A stretch of DNA of 64,000 nt from Candidatus Rokuibacteriota bacterium (GTDB taxonomy: Bacteria; Methylomirabilota; Methylomirabilia; Rokubacteriales; CSP1-6), in assembly GCA_003220225.1 (NCBI GenBank), contig QHRU01000042.1, forward strand, positions 25,696 to 89,695, in the 5' to 3' direction. Made by a program: the position numbers and the translations under genes. How positions within the stretch are numbered: position 1 is the stretch's first letter; the number at the start of each line of letters is the position of its first letter. The notes under the pieces were generated by a model, which saw only the letters and a program-made list of their open reading frames with translations, ran no database searches and was not told the DNA's origin. Shown one piece after another: positions 42,664-50,783 of the stretch.

Positions 42664-43803
42664 ATGCCGTACACGCGGATCTCGGCCGACTGCCACATCG
42701 ACCTGCCCATGCTGCCGCCGGACCTCTTCACCGCCAACGCCTCGGCGGCCATGAAGGACCGGATGCCGTACGTCACCGAGGGACCCGACGGTCCTCACTG
42801 GACCTGCAAGAAGGGCGGCTCCTTCGGGCTCGTCTGCGGCGTGGGACCCGGCGGGCAGAAGCTCGTGCCCGGGCAGAACCACCGCGTGGACGCCATGGCC
42901 GCCACCGGCCTGTACGAGGACGGCAAGAAGGGCGTGCTGCGGCCCTCGACCCCGGCCCTCCGCGCGAAGGACATGGATCGCGACGGCGTGCAGGCCGAGG
43001 TGATCTTCGGCATCCTCGGTGCCGCCACGCGGCTCGGCGACCACGAGGCGGCCACCGAGATGTTCCGCATCTACAACGACTGGCTCGTGGACTTCTGCAA
43101 GCACGACCCCACGCGGTTCATCGGGCTCGCATGCCTGCCCTACGGCGACATCGACGCCGCCGTGAAGGAGATCTATCGCGTCGGCAGGCTGGGTCTGCGC
43201 GGCATGGAGCTCTCGTGCTCGTGGGACATGGAGCCCATGTGGCATCCGATCTGGGAGCCGCTCTGGCAGGCGGTGAACGACGTGAACCTCCCGCTGCACT
43301 TCCACACCTTCCCGTCGGTGCCGCCCGGCAAGATCGACGAGCAGAGGGGGATGATCCGTCGGGCCGCCTTCTTCACCGCCGTCTCGAGCTTCCAGCTCAA
43401 CCTGATCAGCATCCTGTCGGCGGTCATCGGCCGCGCCGTCCTCGAGCGCTACCCGAACATCCGGATCTCGTTCGGCGAGAGCGGCATCGGCTGGATCCCC
43501 TACGCGCTCGATCGCATGGACTACGAGTGGGAGGACCGCTTCCGCGACCTCGGGCTCACGATGAAGCCGAGCGACTACTGGCGCCGCCAGTGCAAGGCGA
43601 CGTTCCAGTACGACCGCGTCGGCACCCGGCTGATCGACGACATGGGCGTCGAGACGCTCATGTGGGGCTCCGACTACCCGCATCCCGACGGCGTCTGGCC
43701 GGAGTCGTCGAAGTACATCGCCGAGCAGTTCGGCCACCTGCCGGCCGATGTCACGCACAAGATCACGTGCGAGAACGCGGGGAAGTTCTACGGACTGATG
43801 TAG
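42664..43803 (+). CDS. Amidohydrolase family 2 metal-dependent hydrolase (ACMSD/decarboxylase-like)
   Basis: A 379-residue TIM-barrel protein of the amidohydrolase_2 group that includes ACMS and gamma-resorcylate decarboxylases. The N-terminal metal motif reads D9-C-H11-I-D13, i.e. HxD rather than HxH. Further ligands are in LPLHFHTF and the Asp of WGSDYPHPDGVWP. The segment MDRDGVQAEVIFG is typical of the group. GGAGG lies 7 nt before the ATG. A C-C bond-breaking (decarboxylase) or hydrolytic activity on a small acid is expected; the substrate is unknown. Confidence 0.88.
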   Translation: MPYTRISADCHIDLPMLPPDLFTANASAAMKDRMPYVTEGPDGPHWTCKKGGSFGLVCGVGPGGQKLVPGQNHRVDAMAATGLYEDGKKGVLRPSTPALRAKDMDRDGVQAEVIFGILGAATRLGDHEAATEMFRIYNDWLVDFCKHDPTRFIGLACLPYGDIDAAVKEIYRVGRLGLRGMELSCSWDMEPMWHPIWEPLWQAVNDVNLPLHFHTFPSVPPGKIDEQRGMIRRAAFFTAVSSFQLNLISILSAVIGRAVLERYPNIRISFGESGIGWIPYALDRMDYEWEDRFRDLGLTMKPSDYWRRQCKATFQYDRVGTRLIDDMGVETLMWGSDYPHPDGVWPESSKYIAEQFGHLPADVTHKITCENAGKFYGLM

Positions 43804-43846
43804 ACGGGGCGCGGTGATGAGCCATCCTGTGTCAAGCCCGAGGCGC

Positions 43847-43950
43847 GCCACGGCTCCGCCGGGGCGTGTCCGAGCGATGGCCGGGGGAGTCCGAGGGGGG
43901 CGTAGCCCCTTTCGCTTAAAGGATCTGGGGGGCCATCTCGGGGCCCCCCA
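43847..43950. repeat. Conserved GC hairpin element (copy 3 of 3)
   Basis: The core at 43926-43950, TGGGGGGCC-ATCTCGG-GGCCCCCCA, has a 9-bp stem and differs from copy 1 by one loop base. About 80 bp upstream, GCCACGGCTCCGCCGGGGCG (43847-43866) repeats the block next to copy 2 in the same relative orientation. The element lies between two co-directional plus-strand genes and ends 9 bp before the start codon at 43960. The rest of this 156-bp gap shows no ORF. Confidence 0.6.
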
Positions 43951-43959
43951 CGACGATCG

Positions 43960-44775
43960 ATGAGCCTCCTGCGCCCGAGCGAGCGCGACCTCACCTTCGA
44001 CGGACGGCGCCTGCACCTGCTGGACTGGGGCGGCGACCGCCGCCCGCCGCTGCTGCTGCTGCACGGCTTCACCGGCCACGCCCACGCCTGGGACACGCTC
44101 GCCATCGCGCTGCAGCCGCACTTCCACGTGATGGCGCTCGACGCGCGCGGCCACGGCGACAGCGATCCCGCCGACGTCTACGACTCGGCCGGCTCCTTCC
44201 GCGACCTCTCGAGTGTCGTCGAGCAGCTCGGCCTGCGCGCGCTCACGCTGATCGGGCTCTCGATGGGCGGGCGCACCGCGATGTACTTCGCGGCCAAGCG
44301 GCCCGAGCTGGTCGAGCGAGTCGTCGTCCTCGACATCGGCCCCGAGGTCAGCAAGCGCGCCATGGCGCCGTCGTCGGGGCCGCCGGAGCCCGAGACGTGG
44401 GAGTCGATCGAGCAGGCGGCGCGGCATCTCTATCGCGGCAACCCCTATCCCGGCATCCATTACTACCGCTGGGTGGCGTCCTCGAGCCTGCGCGCGCGCG
44501 ACGACGGCCGGCTCGTCTGGAAGTGGCACCCGTCGATCAAGGAGCGTCGCGTGATGGGCGACGTGGACTGGTGGGCGATCGTGCGCGAGATCAAGCCGCC
44601 GCTGCTGCTGCTGCGCGGCGCCGAGAGCACCGTGCTCGACGCCGACGTGGCCGAGCGCATGGCGCGCGAGCTGCCGCGCGGCACGCTCGTCGAGATCCCG
44701 CGCGCCGTGCACACGCTGCACGAGGACAATCCGGAAGCCGTCCTCGACGCGCTGCGCGCGTTCCTGAAATTCTGA
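43960..44775 (+). CDS. Alpha/beta hydrolase
   Basis: A 271-residue alpha/beta-hydrolase fold protein. It has the oxyanion HGFTGH segment (35-40), the nucleophile elbow G-L-S101-M-G-G and a C-terminal histidine region AVHTLHEDNP (~253-262). An acid residue is expected in LLLRGAESTVLDAD. Esterase, lactonase or C-C hydrolase activity cannot be separated by sequence. It is followed by a fumarylacetoacetase-family gene after 16 bp, so both probably act on one ring- or chain-cleavage product. Confidence 0.88.
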   Translation: MSLLRPSERDLTFDGRRLHLLDWGGDRRPPLLLLHGFTGHAHAWDTLAIALQPHFHVMALDARGHGDSDPADVYDSAGSFRDLSSVVEQLGLRALTLIGLSMGGRTAMYFAAKRPELVERVVVLDIGPEVSKRAMAPSSGPPEPETWESIEQAARHLYRGNPYPGIHYYRWVASSSLRARDDGRLVWKWHPSIKERRVMGDVDWWAIVREIKPPLLLLRGAESTVLDADVAERMARELPRGTLVEIPRAVHTLHEDNPEAVLDALRAFLKF

Positions 44776-44791
44776 CGACAGCGAGGCGACC

Positions 44792-45727
44792 ATGAAGATT
44801 ATGTTTTTCGACGAGTTCAAGCTGGGCCTGCTGAAGGGCGATGCCGTCGTCGACGTCTCGCGCGTGGTGCAGGACATTCCGCACCTGGGGCCGCAAGACG
44901 TCGTCCGCGGCGTGATCGAGCGCTGGGCCGAGTTTCGCCCGAAGCTCGAGGCCGCGGCCGCCCAGGAGCGCGGCGTGCCGCTCGACCGCGTGAAGATCCG
45001 GCCGCCGCTGCCCAAGCCGACCAACGTCGTCTGCATGGCCGTGAACTACATGGAGGACGGCACCCGCAGCGAGCCGGCGCCCATCAACGCCTTCCTCAAG
45101 TCCCCCTCGGCGATCATCGGCGACGGCGACACGATGGTGCTCCCCGACGTCCCCGCCACGATCTTCGAGGGCGAGGCCGAGATGGCGGTCATCATCGGCA
45201 GGCGGGCCTCGCACGTCTCGGCCGCCAACGCGATGAGCTACGTGTTCGGCTACACCAACTTCATCGACGGCTCGGCGCGGGGCCTGCTGCCCGCCGGCAA
45301 CACGTTCTACCAGATGAAGTCGCGCGACACCTTCGCGCCGCTCGGCCCGTACCTCGTCACCGCCGACGAGATCGCCGACCCGCACCAGCGACAGATCAGG
45401 CTCTCGGTGAACGGCACGCTGAAGCAGAACTTCAACACGAACGACATGGCGCACAAGATCCCACGCTGCATCGAGTGGGTCACCTCCATCCACGCGCTGG
45501 AACCGGGCGACGTGCTGGCCACCGGCACCAACCATCGCGGGCTGAGCGCGCTGCAGGACGGCGACGTCGTCGAAGTGGAGACGGAGGGTCTGGGGAAGCT
45601 GCGCTTCAACATCCGCGACGCGCTCAAGCGCACGTGGGACCGCGAGACGCGCCTGGACCGGCAGCAGAAGGGCCAGGAGGGGACGACGCCGCAGCTCAGC
45701 GGCAAGCACGCGCCGGCGAATCGCTGA
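44792..45727 (+). CDS. Fumarylacetoacetate hydrolase family protein
   Basis: A 311-residue FAH-superfamily enzyme. It carries KIRPPLPKPTNVVCMAVNYMED, the metal-binding EGEAEMAVIIG and VFGYTNFIDGSARGL (normally the nD.SaR region). It continues with KSRDTFAPLGPYLVT, LSVNGTLKQNFNTNDM and GDVLATGTNHRG. Members hydrolyse, decarboxylate or hydrate oxo acids with a divalent metal. The C-terminal ~35 residues are charged and extend beyond the fold. The neighbouring hydrolase and amidohydrolase suggest a catabolic step. Confidence 0.9.
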   Translation: MKIMFFDEFKLGLLKGDAVVDVSRVVQDIPHLGPQDVVRGVIERWAEFRPKLEAAAAQERGVPLDRVKIRPPLPKPTNVVCMAVNYMEDGTRSEPAPINAFLKSPSAIIGDGDTMVLPDVPATIFEGEAEMAVIIGRRASHVSAANAMSYVFGYTNFIDGSARGLLPAGNTFYQMKSRDTFAPLGPYLVTADEIADPHQRQIRLSVNGTLKQNFNTNDMAHKIPRCIEWVTSIHALEPGDVLATGTNHRGLSALQDGDVVEVETEGLGKLRFNIRDALKRTWDRETRLDRQQKGQEGTTPQLSGKHAPANR

Positions 45728-45742
45728 GGGCCCGCCGCCGCC

Positions 45743-46144
45743 TTGCTTCTGTACCGGCCGGTTGGGCTCAAGGAGCTTCGACTCATCGCCGAGTCGGGGT
45801 TTCGAGCCTTCCCGCCGCGGCTTGCCCACCAACCGATTTTCTATCCGGTGCTGACAGCGGAGTACGCGCGGACGATCGCCCGCGATTGGAACACGAAGGA
45901 CGCGGCCTCTGGCTACGCCGGCTTCGTCACCAGATTCGAGCTCGAGGATGAGTTCGCGCGGCGATATCCGGTACAAACCGCGGGTGGGCGCGCGCACCAG
46001 GAGCTCTGGGTGCCCGCAGACGAACTCGAGGACTTCAACAAGCACATCGTCGGCGGCATTCAGGTGATCGAGGCGTACCCGGGGTCGCGATTCGCCGGGA
46101 CGATCGACCCCAAGACCAACATTCCGGTCGACCTTCTCGAGTGA
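45743..46144 (+). CDS. Small conserved protein of the type often labelled ADP-ribosylation/crystallin J1
   Basis: A 133-residue protein with a TTG start and the distinctive string LYRPVGLKELRLIAESGFRA, then RDWNTKDAASGYAGFVTRFE and HQELWVPADELEDFNKHIVG. Similar short proteins are widely annotated with the crystallin J1 label, but none of the ADP-ribosylglycohydrolase metal motifs is visible, so I do not trust that function. It is co-directional with the FAH-family gene 16 bp upstream. Confidence 0.7.
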   Translation: MLLYRPVGLKELRLIAESGFRAFPPRLAHQPIFYPVLTAEYARTIARDWNTKDAASGYAGFVTRFELEDEFARRYPVQTAGGRAHQELWVPADELEDFNKHIVGGIQVIEAYPGSRFAGTIDPKTNIPVDLLE

Positions 46145-46164
46145 CGGATGCCCGGCGCGCGTGG

Positions 46165-46620
46165 CTAGACGGCGACGCCGCGGCGGGCCAGCTCGCGCTC
46201 GAGATCGAGCGGGCGCGTGCCGGCCGGCTTGCCGTCGGGCACCGTCCAGAACAGCTCGAACTCGAGCCCGTCGGGATCCTTCGCGTAGAGCGAGAGGCTC
46301 ACGCCGTGGTCCGACTGGCCCACGAGGGCGCCGGCCTGGATCAGCACGCGCCGCGCTCGCGCGAGGTCCGACAGGGCGCCCACCTCCCACGCCGCGTGGT
46401 ACATGCGCGCCGAGCGCTCGTCGGGCTCGCGCAGCCCCGGCTGCTCGAAGAGACCGAGGTCGTGATCGTCCCCGCTGCCCGGAATTCTCAGGAACGCGGC
46501 GTTGGGATACCGGTGCGCGACCTCGAAGCCGAGCACGTCGCGATAGAAGCGCTCGCTGCGCTCGACGTCGGCCACCCAGAGCACGATGTGCTGCAGGCGC
46601 TTGAGTCCGACGCCGCTCAT
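46165..46620 (-). CDS. VOC family protein (glyoxalase/ring-cleavage dioxygenase fold)
   Basis: A 151-residue VOC protein starting at the ATG at 46620. It has LQHIVLWVADVERSERFYRD (metal His in LQHIVL), HDLGLFEQPG, MYHAAWEVG with a second His and DPDGLEFELFW with the C-terminal Glu ligand. This is the normal two-repeat bleomycin/glyoxalase layout for metal-dependent isomerases or extradiol dioxygenases. It is ATGA-coupled to the dehydrogenase upstream. Confidence 0.88.
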   Translation of the reverse strand: MSGVGLKRLQHIVLWVADVERSERFYRDVLGFEVAHRYPNAAFLRIPGSGDDHDLGLFEQPGLREPDERSARMYHAAWEVGALSDLARARRVLIQAGALVGQSDHGVSLSLYAKDPDGLEFELFWTVPDGKPAGTRPLDLERELARRGVAV

Positions 46621-47450
46621 GGCGCCAGCGTCTTGGCGACCTCCGCCATCGACGGCGGCGTCGCCGTGTCCTTCCAGCCCGCGAGCCGCCGGTAGATCTC
46701 GCCGGCCGCCTCGTGGAAGCCGTCCGGCAGCCCGGCCGCCTCGAAGGTGGCGGCGATCTCCTCCATCTCGCCGACGAAGCGCCACGCCTTCTTGATGTTG
46801 GCGGAGACCGCGCGCTCCGAGCGCGCCGTCACGTCGGGCTGCGAGCGCGCCCACTCCGCGACGAGCGCCGCGTCCACGCCCTCGTGCGCGGCGAGCGCGC
46901 GGATGGCGAGCAGCAGCGCCTGCGAGCCCTTGTTCCACCCGGCGTAGGCCATCTTGATGGCGGAGGCGGCGCCGACGGGGCCGTCGAGCACGATGGCCTC
47001 GAGCAGGCTGCCCTTGAAGTGCGCGGCGACGTCGGCGGCGCCGGGGCCCGAGAGATAGAGGCGCGTGCCGCCGGCCTTGCGCGCGGGCGGACCGATGATG
47101 CCACCGTCCACGAAGCGCGCGCCGCCGGCCGTGATGATCTCGCCGACCGCGCGCGTCGTCGCCGGCGCGATGGCGTTGCCGTCCACGAACGTGCCGCCGA
47201 AGCGCGTCGCGGCGACCTCCCGCGCGACGTCCGGCGCGCTGGCCGGCGGGCACACTGACAGGATGATCTCGCTCTCGCGCGCGAGCCGTACCAGCGTGCC
47301 CACGTCCTCGAGCCCGTCGGCCTCGGCGCGCTTGCGCGTCGCCTCACCGCGCCCCGCCGACGCCCAGACCACGCGCGAGCCCCCCGCCCGCGCCGCCGCG
47401 GCCACCGAACTGCCCATCTCGCCCGGATGCAGGATCCCGATCGTCGTCAC
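46617..47450 (-). CDS. NAD(P)-dependent dehydrogenase, 6-phosphogluconate-dehydrogenase-like (DUF1932 C-terminus)
   Basis: A 277-residue protein starting at a GTG (47450) with AAGGAGG at 5-nt spacing; the longer track start has no such site. The Rossmann domain opens TTIGILHPGEMGSSVAAAARAGG (GxxxxG-type loop). The segment VDGNAIAPATTRAVGEII matches the beta-hydroxyacid dehydrogenase substrate region, and KMAYAGWNKGSQALLLAI carries the conserved catalytic lysine helix. Members oxidise beta-hydroxyacids. Its position downstream of the Liv2 genes suggests action on the imported compound. Confidence 0.85.
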   Translation of the reverse strand: MTTIGILHPGEMGSSVAAAARAGGSRVVWASAGRGEATRKRAEADGLEDVGTLVRLARESEIILSVCPPASAPDVAREVAATRFGGTFVDGNAIAPATTRAVGEIITAGGARFVDGGIIGPPARKAGGTRLYLSGPGAADVAAHFKGSLLEAIVLDGPVGAASAIKMAYAGWNKGSQALLLAIRALAAHEGVDAALVAEWARSQPDVTARSERAVSANIKKAWRFVGEMEEIAATFEAAGLPDGFHEAAGEIYRRLAGWKDTATPPSMAEVAKTLAP

Positions 47451-47475
47451 TTCAGCCTCCTTGGCTCGTTCCAGC

Positions 47476-48420
47476 CTACGCCGCGCGTCGAGCGCCGCCA
47501 AGCACCCCGCGCGCCCGCTCGGCGGCCTGTACGAGGCCACCGGGCAGCAGCAGCACGATGCCCACGAAGAGCGCGCCGAAGATCAGCAGGTGGATGTCGA
47601 CCCAGCGCAACGCGAGATATTCCTTGAGCACGATATAGAGGATGGCGCCGAGCACCGGCCCCTGGAGCGTGCCGACGCCGCCGATGAACGTCATCAGCAG
47701 CGCGTCGAACGTCCAGTGCGGCCCGAACGGGTGCGACGGGTAGTAGCTGATGTGGTAGTAGGCGAAGAGCCCGCCCGCGAGCCCGGCCAGCGCCGTCGAC
47801 AGCGCGAGCGCCGTCAGCTTCAGCGAGAGGGCGCCGACGCCCGACGACTCCGCGGCCTCCTCGTCCTCGCGGATCGCGCGCATGCCGAGACCGAGGCGCG
47901 AGGTCGCGAGGGCGGCCACCGCCAGCACCGACACGGCGGCGAGGCCGAGGGCCAGGTAGAAGCGCTGGGTCAGGCGGTAGCTCGCGATGGTGGCCGCGGG
48001 CAGCGTCGAGATCTCCGGCAGCACGTTGCCGACGGTGGTTCGCAAGATCTCGCCGAGGGCCAGCGTGCCGATGGCGAAGTAGGCGCCGCGCAGCCGGAAC
48101 GCGGCCACGCCGATCACGAGCGCGAACAGGGTGGCCGTCCCCGCGCCGGCCGCCATCGCGAGCAGCACCGGCGCGCCCTCCGTCCACAGCATGCGGGTGA
48201 CCAGCGCGCCGAGGCCGAAGAACGCCGCGTGGCCGAGGTTCACCTGCCCGGCGTAGCCGGCGACGATGTTCCAGGACTCCGCGAGCGTGATCGCCAGCAA
48301 GATGAGGAAGACGAAGTTCAGGACGTCGTCGCGCGGCGCCGTCAGCGGCAGCAGCGCGAGGAGCGCGAGCGCCGCGAGGATCACGATGGCCCAGCGCCGT
48401 TCGTGGCCGCCCGCCGTCAT
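47476..48420 (-). CDS. livM: Branched-chain amino acid-type ABC importer permease, LivM (Liv operon 2)
   Basis: A 314-residue permease, start ATG 48420 overlapping the livH stop (ATGA). Features: AGYAGQVNLGHAAFFGLGALV, the EAA-like MRAIREDEEAAESSGVGALSLK and multiple hydrophobic helices. It is a clear paralogue of the LivM at 25143 but diverged, so the two operons probably serve different substrates. It is followed after 25 bp by the dehydrogenase/VOC gene pair. Confidence 0.92.
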   Translation of the reverse strand: MTAGGHERRWAIVILAALALLALLPLTAPRDDVLNFVFLILLAITLAESWNIVAGYAGQVNLGHAAFFGLGALVTRMLWTEGAPVLLAMAAGAGTATLFALVIGVAAFRLRGAYFAIGTLALGEILRTTVGNVLPEISTLPAATIASYRLTQRFYLALGLAAVSVLAVAALATSRLGLGMRAIREDEEAAESSGVGALSLKLTALALSTALAGLAGGLFAYYHISYYPSHPFGPHWTFDALLMTFIGGVGTLQGPVLGAILYIVLKEYLALRWVDIHLLIFGALFVGIVLLLPGGLVQAAERARGVLGGARRAA

Positions 48421-49286
48421 CGGCCGAAGAGCCCACGTGGGCGCACGGCGAGCACGACGACGAAGATGACGAGCCCGACGATCTCGCGGTAGGGTCCGCC
48501 GAACGTCGCCGCGCTCGCCGCCTCCGCCAGGCCCAGCACGAGGCCGCCGACGAAAGTGCCGAGCATCGAGCCGAGCCCGGCGAGGACGACGACGATCAGC
48601 GCCTTGAGCGTCCACTCGAGCCCGATCGACGGGCTGACGGAGTACGCGACGGTGACGAGGGTGCCGGCGGCGCCCGCGAGCGCGGTGCCGAGCGCGAAGG
48701 CGAGGAGATAGGCGCGGCGGATGTCGATGCCGGTGAGCAGCGCGGCCTGCCAGTCCTCCGCCGTCGCGCGGATCGCCTTGCCCCAGCGCCAGCGTGAGAG
48801 GAGGAGCTGGAGCGCGCCGATCAGAACCAGCGCCAGCGTCAGCGTCGCGAGCCGCACGAGCGGGATCGACAGCTCGCCGACGCTGAGCACGGCCCCCCCG
48901 TACGACGTGGGGATGGAGCGCTCGTCGGCCGTCCAGAGGCGCACGGCCAGCGCGTGCAGCGCCAGCGCCAGGCCGAAGCCGATCAGCAGCGAGTTCTTGA
49001 TGCGCGTTTCCTCGTGCGCGCGCACGACGAAGCCGAAGAGCCCCCAGTAGAGGAGTGCGCCGAGGAGCAGCGAGCCCGGGATCACCAGCACGAGCGAGGC
49101 GAACGGATCGACGCCGAAGAGCGCGGCGAGCCAGAAGGCGCCGTAGCCGCCGAGCATGATCAGCTCGCCATGCGCGACGTTCAGCACGCGCATGACGCCG
49201 AACACGAGCGAGAGACCCGCCGCGGCCAGGCCGTAGAGCCCGCCGATCAGGAGGCCGAGCAGGAGCTGCTGGGCGAGGACGCTCAC
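48417..49286 (-). CDS. livH: Branched-chain amino acid-type ABC importer permease, LivH (Liv operon 2)
   Basis: A 289-residue permease with FGVMRVLNVAHGELIMLGGYGAF and KAIRATAEDWQAALLTGIDIRRAY before the last helices. It starts at a GTG overlapping the livF stop (GTGA) and ends ATGA-coupled to livM. In this operon the ATPases precede the permeases (livK-livG-livF-livH-livM), unlike the order of operon 1. This speaks against a recent tandem duplication. Confidence 0.92.
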   Translation of the reverse strand: MSVLAQQLLLGLLIGGLYGLAAAGLSLVFGVMRVLNVAHGELIMLGGYGAFWLAALFGVDPFASLVLVIPGSLLLGALLYWGLFGFVVRAHEETRIKNSLLIGFGLALALHALAVRLWTADERSIPTSYGGAVLSVGELSIPLVRLATLTLALVLIGALQLLLSRWRWGKAIRATAEDWQAALLTGIDIRRAYLLAFALGTALAGAAGTLVTVAYSVSPSIGLEWTLKALIVVVLAGLGSMLGTFVGGLVLGLAEAASAATFGGPYREIVGLVIFVVVLAVRPRGLFGR

Positions 49287-50026
49287 TGATGCTCCCCCTG
49301 GGGGGACGGCGTGCGCACCGCGAGCGGGCCGAGGTAGGCGCGCCGCACGTGCTCGTCGGCCATCAAGCTTGCGCCGCTTCCCTCGCCGACGATACGCCCG
49401 CCCTCGAGGAGGTAGCCGCGGTGGGCCAGGCTCAGCGCCGCCGGCACGTTCTGCTCGACGAGGAAGACGGTGACGCCGGCGCGGTTGATCGCGACGAGCG
49501 CCTCGAGAATCGCCGCGACGAGCCGCGGCGCCAGCCCGAGCGAAGGCTCGTCCAGCATCAGCAGGCGCGGGCTCGCCATGAGCGCGCGCCCGACGGCGAC
49601 CATCTGCTGCTGGCCGCCCGAGAGCGCCTGCACGGCCGTCCGCCGCCGCTCGGCGAGCACCGGAAACAGCGTGTAGACGCGCTCGAGCCCGGCGCGCCGG
49701 CCCCCCCACGCGCGCGACGCGAAGGCGCCGAGCTCGAGATTCTCCTGCACCGTCATGCCGCCGAAGAGCCGGCGGCCCTCCGGTACCAGCGCGACGCCGC
49801 GCTCCACGATCAGGTGGGCGCCGAGCGTCCGGAGGTCCTGGCCGTCCCAGCGGATGGCGCCGCTCCGCGGGCGCACGAGACCGGCCACACAGTTCAGCAG
49901 GGTGCTCTTGCCGGCGCCGTTGGGACCGAGCAGCGCGACGATCTCGCCGGCGCCGACCGAGAGCGTGACGCCGAAGAGCGCGCGCACATCGCCGTAGCCG
50001 GCCTGCAGTCCGTCGATCTCAAGCAC
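49283..50026 (-). CDS. livF: Branched-chain amino acid-type ABC importer ATPase, LivF (Liv operon 2)
   Basis: A 247-residue ATPase starting at a GTG (50026) that overlaps the livG 3' end by 8 nt and gives (M)LEIDGLQAGYGDVRAL. Walker A GPNGAGKS, signature LSGGQQQMVAVGRALM, Walker B RLLMLDEPSLGLAP and VEQNVPAAL mark it as LivF. The track start at 50104 is an upstream shadow. It ends GTGA-coupled to livH. Confidence 0.92.
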   Translation of the reverse strand: MLEIDGLQAGYGDVRALFGVTLSVGAGEIVALLGPNGAGKSTLLNCVAGLVRPRSGAIRWDGQDLRTLGAHLIVERGVALVPEGRRLFGGMTVQENLELGAFASRAWGGRRAGLERVYTLFPVLAERRRTAVQALSGGQQQMVAVGRALMASPRLLMLDEPSLGLAPRLVAAILEALVAINRAGVTVFLVEQNVPAALSLAHRGYLLEGGRIVGEGSGASLMADEHVRRAYLGPLAVRTPSPQGEHQ

Positions 50027-50759
50027 GCGTGCGGCGCTCCACGGCCGCGCCGAGGTAGACGTCGACGACGTTCGGATCCGCCGCCACCGCCGCCGGCGGG
50101 CCATCGGCGATCTTCTCGCCGGCGCTGAGCACGATGATGCGCCGCGCGAGATCCATGAGCGCCCACACGATGTGCTCGACCATCAGCACGGTCATGCCGC
50201 CGGCGACGAGATCGCGGACGAGCTCCATGGCCGTCGCCGTCTCCACGGGGTTGAGCCCGGCCATGAACTCGTCGAGCAGCAGCAGCCGCGGCGACGTCGC
50301 AAGCGCCCGCGCGAGCTCGAGCCGCTTGCGGTCGATCAGCGTCAGCCGCGCGGCGGGCTCGCCGGCGCGCGGTTCGAGGCCGAGCACCCGCAGCAGCCGC
50401 CGCGCCTCGGTCACCGCCTCCGACGTCGTCGTGCGCGCGCGCCCGTAGAGCCGGCCGACCAGGACGTTCTCGAGCACGGTGAGCCCCGCGAACGGGCGGA
50501 CCAGCTGGAACGTGCGCGCCACGCCCGCGGCGCAGACCTCGTGCGCCGGCCGCCCCGCGATGTCGCGGCCGGCGAGACGGATGCGGCCGGCGTCGGGCGA
50601 CAGCGCGCCTGCGATCAGGTTGAAGAGCGTCGTCTTGCCCGAGCCGTTCGGGCCCATGATGCCGAGCAGCTCGCCCTCGTCGAGGGCGAAGCTGACGTCG
50701 CTGACGGCCCGGACACCGCCGAAGCCCTTCGACAGCCGCTCCACCTCGAGGAGAGGCAT
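50019..50759 (-). CDS. livG: Branched-chain amino acid-type ABC importer ATPase, LivG (Liv operon 2)
   Basis: A 246-residue ATPase: Walker A GPNGSGKT, FNLIAGALSPDAGRI, ARTFQLVRPFAGLTVLENV, the degenerate LivG signature LTLIDRKRLELARAL and Walker B RLLLLDEFMAGLNP. It begins 24 bp after the livK stop. It partners LivF of the same operon. Confidence 0.92.
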   Translation of the reverse strand: MPLLEVERLSKGFGGVRAVSDVSFALDEGELLGIMGPNGSGKTTLFNLIAGALSPDAGRIRLAGRDIAGRPAHEVCAAGVARTFQLVRPFAGLTVLENVLVGRLYGRARTTTSEAVTEARRLLRVLGLEPRAGEPAARLTLIDRKRLELARALATSPRLLLLDEFMAGLNPVETATAMELVRDLVAGGMTVLMVEHIVWALMDLARRIIVLSAGEKIADGPPAAVAADPNVVDVYLGAAVERRTRA

Positions 50760-50783
50760 GCGGCCGCTACGGCCTCGACGAGA

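Noticed and set aside
45743-46144. ADP-ribosylglycohydrolase function for the crystallin J1-labelled protein
   Set aside because: At 133 residues it lacks the metal-binding motifs of that enzyme family; only the label is shared.
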